NCBI GenBank assembly: GCA_019055375.1
Contig: JAHQIW010004552.1
Span: forward strand, 22,438 to 86,437
Length of the DNA stretch: 64,000 bases
Origin: Parelaphostrongylus tenuis
Taxonomy: Eukaryota > Nematoda > Chromadorea > Rhabditida > Metastrongylidae
Direction of reading: 5' to 3'
Both the position numbers and the translations under genes were made by a program. The notes under the pieces are model-generated. The model made no database searches. It was not told the DNA's origin and worked only from the letters and a program-made list of their open reading frames with translations. Below, in pieces: positions 58,933-64,000 of this stretch (positions within the stretch are counted from its first letter, which is position 1; each line of letters opens with the position of its first letter).

Positions 58933-61463
58933 CCACTCTCTGTGACCCAAGGATGTTAAGTGGTATGTAAAACTTTGGTCCTCGGATGGTAATTGAACCT
59001 ATGCTTCACCCTTACCGAAAGCACATGTTGAACACTGACTACAAGGACTCCTGCTTTGCTATTACTCATTGTGGTCTTTTATGATGACGAGAACGTTCGT
59101 AACTATTCCACAAAGATTTACTACCCCATCCAGGAAAGCGTGCTCGTGAGATGACCAATCACCCAGCTTATTATATTGGAGAAATTATTAACGATTATGG
59201 GAAGTGTTCATGTATTGTTTTCATTCATTATCCGAACTCTAGGCACGATCAAATTATTCAAACACGCTATAGAAGTTCGATCAGAATAAATCTTATTGGG
59301 AGCCTTATAATCTTCTTATTATATTAGCCTTATTATATCTTATAATCTTATTAAAGGTTAACTCAAACTAGCAACATTATTAGTGATGCTTAAATGAAAC
59401 TTATGGTGAAACTCACCAGTTACAGAGGAATAGCTTGTAAGAACAACCAATCCACCCAGATCACAGACATGGTAATTTTCTGATATAAAAACTTCCTCGA
59501 TTCGTTTTATAAACAAACAGCAGATTTTCAAATAAATTCGTATCCATGGAGCTCAAAAATGATGAATTATCAAAATGAGGAAGGTTCTACAATTTCAGTG
59601 AATATTAACAGCCGATTACTTCAAGTGCTGTTCACGAGAAATAATAATGTGGTGGCAGACCACAGTCCGAGATAACTTTTTTTTTCTTACACTTTGCTCA
59701 GGAACGAACCTGTCAAAAGATTCCATGAATCTTATTTACGTTCCTATATCTACACCAACGTCAGTAAAGTTCACTATCGGCGTAGAACTTAAGTGATCAC
59801 AATTCTCCGGATAATTAAGATTCAGTTCTCAACGAAGTCATAAGTTGAAGCAAAACAGAATCTTAGGTGTTGAAAGAATTTGGTCTCAGAAAAAAACCAT
59901 GTGTATAAGTGAAATAACTTTATTGGCAGAATTCAACGGCTATACGTCAGAAAACACGTGAAGATAACGAGGACGAATGAAACCGTGAACATGCAAGAGA
60001 GAAAGCAGTATTGATAGTGTATCAGACATATTAGCACGATAGAGGATGCGAAGCAGAAATATCTCGAAATAATATATAAATATAATATCTATATACATGT
60101 AGCAAATAGCGTTACAATAATGATAATAATCTACTATAGGTACCACCAGTTGGAGGAGCGCTAAACGGTAACCTAGAGTTGATCATATCATCTGTTGGAG
60201 CCCACTTCGTTACAGTTGAATCTCTTCAGTCTAAGTAAAATGCGACTCTGACTCTCGAAAATAATATTACAAATGCAATTCTTTGGATACCACAACCACT
60301 CTGAAGAAACAAAAAAAAACCTTCCTGACAGACGATGGATGGTCGTGGACAAAGGCTGAAGCCACTTCAAACTCGAAGTAATCCATAAAAGAACAGTGGA
60401 ATTCAGGTTAGAATGTTCTACTTGCCAGCAGGGTTTCACGATCTTCTGTGAAATCTCATTAACAAGCAGAAATTCAAATTCCTGTTGTTGGTGGCTTTCA
60501 GATCAACAAACTTGTAATTTTAATTGCCCCTTTGAAAACGCTTGAAAATACTATCAATCAGACAGATTATAACATTGCTCTGAACACTTTCGGCCTCGCA
60601 AGAAAACACGTATGTTAAATTAAACGGTGATCTTCATGTCGCTAATCTCCTCCACTAACACCTTACAATCTTCGCAGGAAGAGAGAAACTGAGGAAGCCA
60701 CAACATTTTCTGTAGGATACATCCACATCTGCTCCAACGTTATTCTTGAAAAAAACTTTACCTTAACACATACAAAAAACTCAAATCTCGTGTTCTCGCC
60801 TAAAATGAAGCACAACAAAGAAGACGACATGACAGAAAAAAAAGTGAATATTATCAATACAGTTCACCTCAAATAAAATCGTTCAATCAAGAATAACCTC
60901 ATCTGACCAATTAGATTAGTTTAGCCATGCAAAAACGTAAAATAAAAACGAACTGCTCAAACCTGCCAGATCACAGAGTTCAAGTAGTAAAACGCTTTTG
61001 CTTTAAGATTTCATTACTACTCAGAAGTCTAAAAGTCTTTTATGCATAGGTTTGCATTTTTGGGACAGTGATCTATCAAAAGTATAAATAAATCTGACAA
61101 AAGTCTCTATGGCTCTCTGAAGAACTCGTTAATGTGAAAAATATTGATTAGTTAAGTACTACGATTAACCGCTTGAATGAGCATTAGAAAACTTCACAGT
61201 CGTTCGTCCTAGTTTGATTGGGCGAAAACGGGCATTTACATTTATCTCCACACCTTCTCATACCTAATAGCATTCCCGGATTTGAATAGAAATCATATCA
61301 CTGAGAGCCATGGCATTGTTTCGCATTTTATGTCGTTTCCTTTTCAAGTTATTCCTGTGTATGATAGCTGGGTGGTTTGTCCCATTGCGGCTGGTGGCTG
61401 TGATCAAGTTTTAAAACACAATCACATTTTTTGTACAACGATCATCGAAATCTATAATCTGTA
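58933..61463 (+). repeat. Giant palindrome, left arm
   Basis: The reverse complement of 61468-64000, essentially end to end. Matching pairs include the outermost 'ccactctctgtgacccaagg' (58933) with the last bases of the window, and the innermost 'aatctgta'/'tacagatt' at the centre. The arm may start before 58933, but its partner leaves the window. Small open frames appear in mirror pairs (for example 59940-60146 minus and 62780-62986 plus encode the same peptide). No protein family is recognised with confidence. Confidence 0.95.
58978..59048 (-). repeat. tRNA-like sequence in left palindrome arm
   Basis: On the minus strand, 5' GTCCTTG pairs with 3' CGAGGAC to make a 7-bp acceptor-like stem (one G-T). 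'tagtcagtgttcaac' is A-box-like and 'aggttcaattacc' is B-box-like. The anticodon and T stems are imperfect, so this is a tRNA pseudogene or SINE head rather than a functional tRNA. Its mirror copy at 63883-63954 is one base longer. Confidence 0.5.
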
Positions 61464-61467
61464 TATT
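61464..61467. other. Palindrome centre (4-base spacer TATT)
   Basis: The arms abut with only TATT between them; immediately on each side 'atagatttcgatgatcgttg' type sequence is perfectly mirrored. A spacer this short would form an unstable cruciform in living cells. Confidence 0.9.
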
Positions 61468-64000
61468 TACAGATTATAGATTTCGATGATCGTTGTACAA
61501 AAAATGTGATTGTGTTTTAAAACTTGATCACAGCCACCAGCCGCAATGGGACAAACCACCCAGCTATCATACACAGGAATAACTTGAAAAGGAAACGACA
61601 TAAAATGCGAAACAATGCCATGGCTCTCAGTGATATGATTTCTATTCAAATCCGGGAATGCTATTAGGTATGAGAAGGTGTGGAGATAAATGTAAATGCC
61701 CGTTTTTCGCCCAATCAAACTAGGACGAACGACTGTGAAGTTTTCTAATGCTCATTCAAGCGGTTAATCGTAGTACTTAACTAATCAATATTTTTCACAT
61801 TAACGAGTTCTTCAGAGAGCCATAGAGACTTTTGTCAGATTTATTTATACTTTTGATAGATCACTGTCCCAAAAATGCAAACCTATGCATAAAAGACTTT
61901 TAGACTTCTGAGTAGTAATGAATCTTAAAGCAAAAGCGTTTTACTACTTGAACTCTGTGATCTGGCAGGTTTGAGCAGTTCGTTTTATTTACGTTTTTGC
62001 ATGGCTAAACTAATCTAATTGGTCAGATGAGGTTATTCTTGATTGAACGATTTTATTTGAGGTGAACTGTATTGATAATATTCACTTTTTTTCTGTCATG
62101 TCGTCTTCTTTGTTGTGCTTCATTTTAGGCGAGAACACGAGATTTGAGTTTTTTGTATGTGTTAAGGTAAAGTTTTTTTCAAGAATAACGTTGGAGCAGA
62201 TGTGGATGTATCCTACAGAAAATGTTGTGGCTTCCTCAGTTCTCTCTTCCTGCGAAGATTGTAAGGTGTTAGTGGAGAGAGTTAGCGACATGAAGATCAC
62301 CGTTTAATTTAACATACGTGTTTCTTGCGAGGCCGAAAGTGTTCAGAGCAATGTTATAATCTGTCTGATTGATAGTATTTTCAAGCGTTTTCAAAGGGGG
62401 CAATTAAAATTACAAGTTTGTTGATCTGAAAGCCACCACAACAGGAATTTGAATTTCTGCTTGTTAATGAGATTTCACAGAAGATCGTGAAACCCTGCTG
62501 GCAAGTAGAAACATTCTAACCTGAATTCCACTGTTCTTTTATGGATTACTTCGAGTTTGAAGTGGCTTCAGCCTTTGTCCACGACCATCCATCGTCCTGT
62601 CAGGAAGGTTTTTTTTGTTTCTTCAGAGTGGTTGTGGTATCCAAAGAATTGCATTTGTAATATTATTTTCGAGGAGTCAGAGTCGCATTTTACTTAGACT
62701 GAAGAGATTCAACTGTAACGAAGTGGTCCAACAGATGATATGATCAACTCTAGGTTACCGTTTAGCGCTCCTCCAACTGGTGGTACCTATAGTAGATTAT
62801 TATCATTATTGTAACGCTATTTGCTACATGTATATAGATATTATATTTATATATTATTTCGAGATATTTCTGCTTCGCATCCTCTATCGTGCTAATATGT
62901 CTGATACACTATCAATACTGCTTTCTCTCTTGCATGTTCACGGTTTCATTCGTCCTCGTTATCTTCACGTGTTTTCTGACGTATAGCCGTTGAATTCTGC
63001 CAATAAAGTTATTTCACTTACACATGGTTTTTTTTTTTCTGAGACCAAATTCTTTCAACACCTAAGATTCTGTTTTGCTTCAACTTATGACTTCGTTGAG
63101 AACTGAATCTTAATTATCCGGGAGAATTGTGATCACTTAAGTTCTACGCCGATAGTGAACTTTACTGACGTTGGTGTAGATATAGGAACGTAAATAAGAT
63201 TCATGGAATCTTTTGACAGGTTCGTTTCCTGAGCAAAGTGTAAGAAAAAAAAGTTATCTCGGACTGTGGTCTGCCACCACATTATTATTTCTCGTGAACA
63301 GCACTTGAAGTAATCGGCTGTTAATATTCACTGAAATTGTAGAACCTTCCTCATTTTGATATTCATCATTTTTGAGCTCCATGGATACGAATTTATTTGA
63401 AAATCTGCTGTTTGTTTATAAAACGAATCGAGGAAGTTTTTATATCAGAAAAATTACCATGTCTGTGATCTGGGTGGATTGGTTGTTCTTACAAGCTATT
63501 CCTCTGTAACTGGTGAGTTTCACCATAAGTTTCATTTAAGCATCACTAATAATGTTGCTAGTTTGAGTTAACCTTTAATAAGATTATAAGATATAATAAG
63601 GCTAATATAATAAGAAGATTATAAGGCTCCCAATAAGATTTATTCTGATCGAACTTCTATAGCGTTGTTTGAATAATTTGATCGTGCCTAGAGTTCGGAT
63701 AATGAATGAAAACAATACATGAACACTTCCCATAATCGTTAATAATTTCTCCAATATAATAAGCTGGGTGATTGGTCATCTCACGAGCACGCTTTCCTGG
63801 ATGGGGTAGTAAATCTTTGTGGAAATAGTTACGAACGTTCTCGTCATCATAAAAGACCACAATGAGTAATAGCAAAGCAGGAGTCCTTGTAGTCAGTGTT
63901 CAACATGTGCTTTCGGTAAGGGTGGAAGCATAGGTTCAATTACCATCCGAGGACCAAAGTTTTTACATACCACTTAACATCCTTGGGTCACAGAGAGTGG
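61468..64000 (-). repeat. Giant palindrome, right arm
   Basis: Mirror of 58933-61463, continuing to the end of the window. Within it, a plus-strand segment at about 62130-62165 ('gcgagaacacgagatttgag...') follows an acceptor-like 'ttcattttag' and precedes a donor-like 'aaggtaaag', so it may be a short exon. A nearby frame ends SSCEDCKVLVERVSDMKI, whose C-x-x-C is loosely saposin-like. That reading is weak. An AATAAA lies at about 63003. Confidence 0.95.
63883..63954 (+). repeat. tRNA-like sequence in right palindrome arm
   Basis: Mirror copy of 58978-59048, with 72 rather than 71 bases because of an extra G in 'gggtggaagc'. It has the same acceptor-like stem and decayed arms. Confidence 0.5.

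Noticed and set aside
61282..61718. Frames reading across the palindrome centre as a possible gene
   Set aside because: They are mirror images of the same sequence and stop just past the centre; no domain recognised.
62040..62310. Possible saposin-like exon (C-x-x-C before a VLVERV stretch)
   Set aside because: Only one cysteine pair and no following saposin cysteines are visible; too weak for a gene call.
1..64000. CRISPR arrays, operons, ribosome binding sites, rRNA genes
   Set aside because: No regularly spaced repeats, polycistronic coding or rRNA sequence is visible; the window is plainly eukaryotic.

Overview
This window looks like nuclear DNA of a parasitic nematode, most likely a strongylid such as a hookworm. 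It is AT-rich and intron-bearing, it has almost no long open frames, and it is packed with decayed RTE-clade retrotransposons, mariner relics, a Penelope-like fragment and tRNA-derived short repeats. No bacterial or operon-like organisation is visible. The species call is inference from the repeat types.

Layout. 1-8.6 kb: two tRNA-like short interspersed units, a 379-bp palindromic MITE (1891-2269), two copies of a modular repeat and a foldback element (6865-7808). 8.6-9 kb: a minus-strand mariner DNA-binding-domain relic. 12.27-13.67 kb: the one recognisable host gene, a HEN1-family small-RNA 2'-O-methyltransferase (henn-1 type), spliced, with its metal-binding residues present but with a missing SAM-binding segment and two apparent frameshifts. 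15-21.3 kb: more modular repeats and MITE ends. 21.4-24.65 kb: several unrecognised exon-like segments on both strands.

24.7-28.3 kb and 41.9-44.9 kb are two diverged, collinear copies of one roughly 2.45-kb segment. A cluster of five tRNA-like units sits only in the first copy and a 580-bp mariner only in the second, so each copy serves as the empty site for the other's insertion. Both copies end in mariner C-terminal relics. 30.56-30.86 kb is a tRNA-headed SINE; 32.8-33.1 kb is a GIY-YIG domain from a Penelope-like element; 34.36-37.14 kb is an RTE element followed by two opposed mariner pieces. 45.7-51.6 kb holds three RTE copies (one minus, two plus), and 54.8-58.0 kb holds the best preserved RTE copy.

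The last 5.07 kb (58933-64000) is a near-perfect giant palindrome with a 4-base spacer at 61464-61467, running off the window edge. The differences I spotted between the arms are almost all one- or two-base length changes, mostly in homopolymers. That points to a long-read foldback or assembly artefact as the leading explanation, with a very recent inverted duplication as the alternative. Apparent one-base indels in the henn-1 locus may have the same cause. I found no cooperative gene system here; the main interest lies in the repeat architecture, the henn-1 relic and the palindrome.
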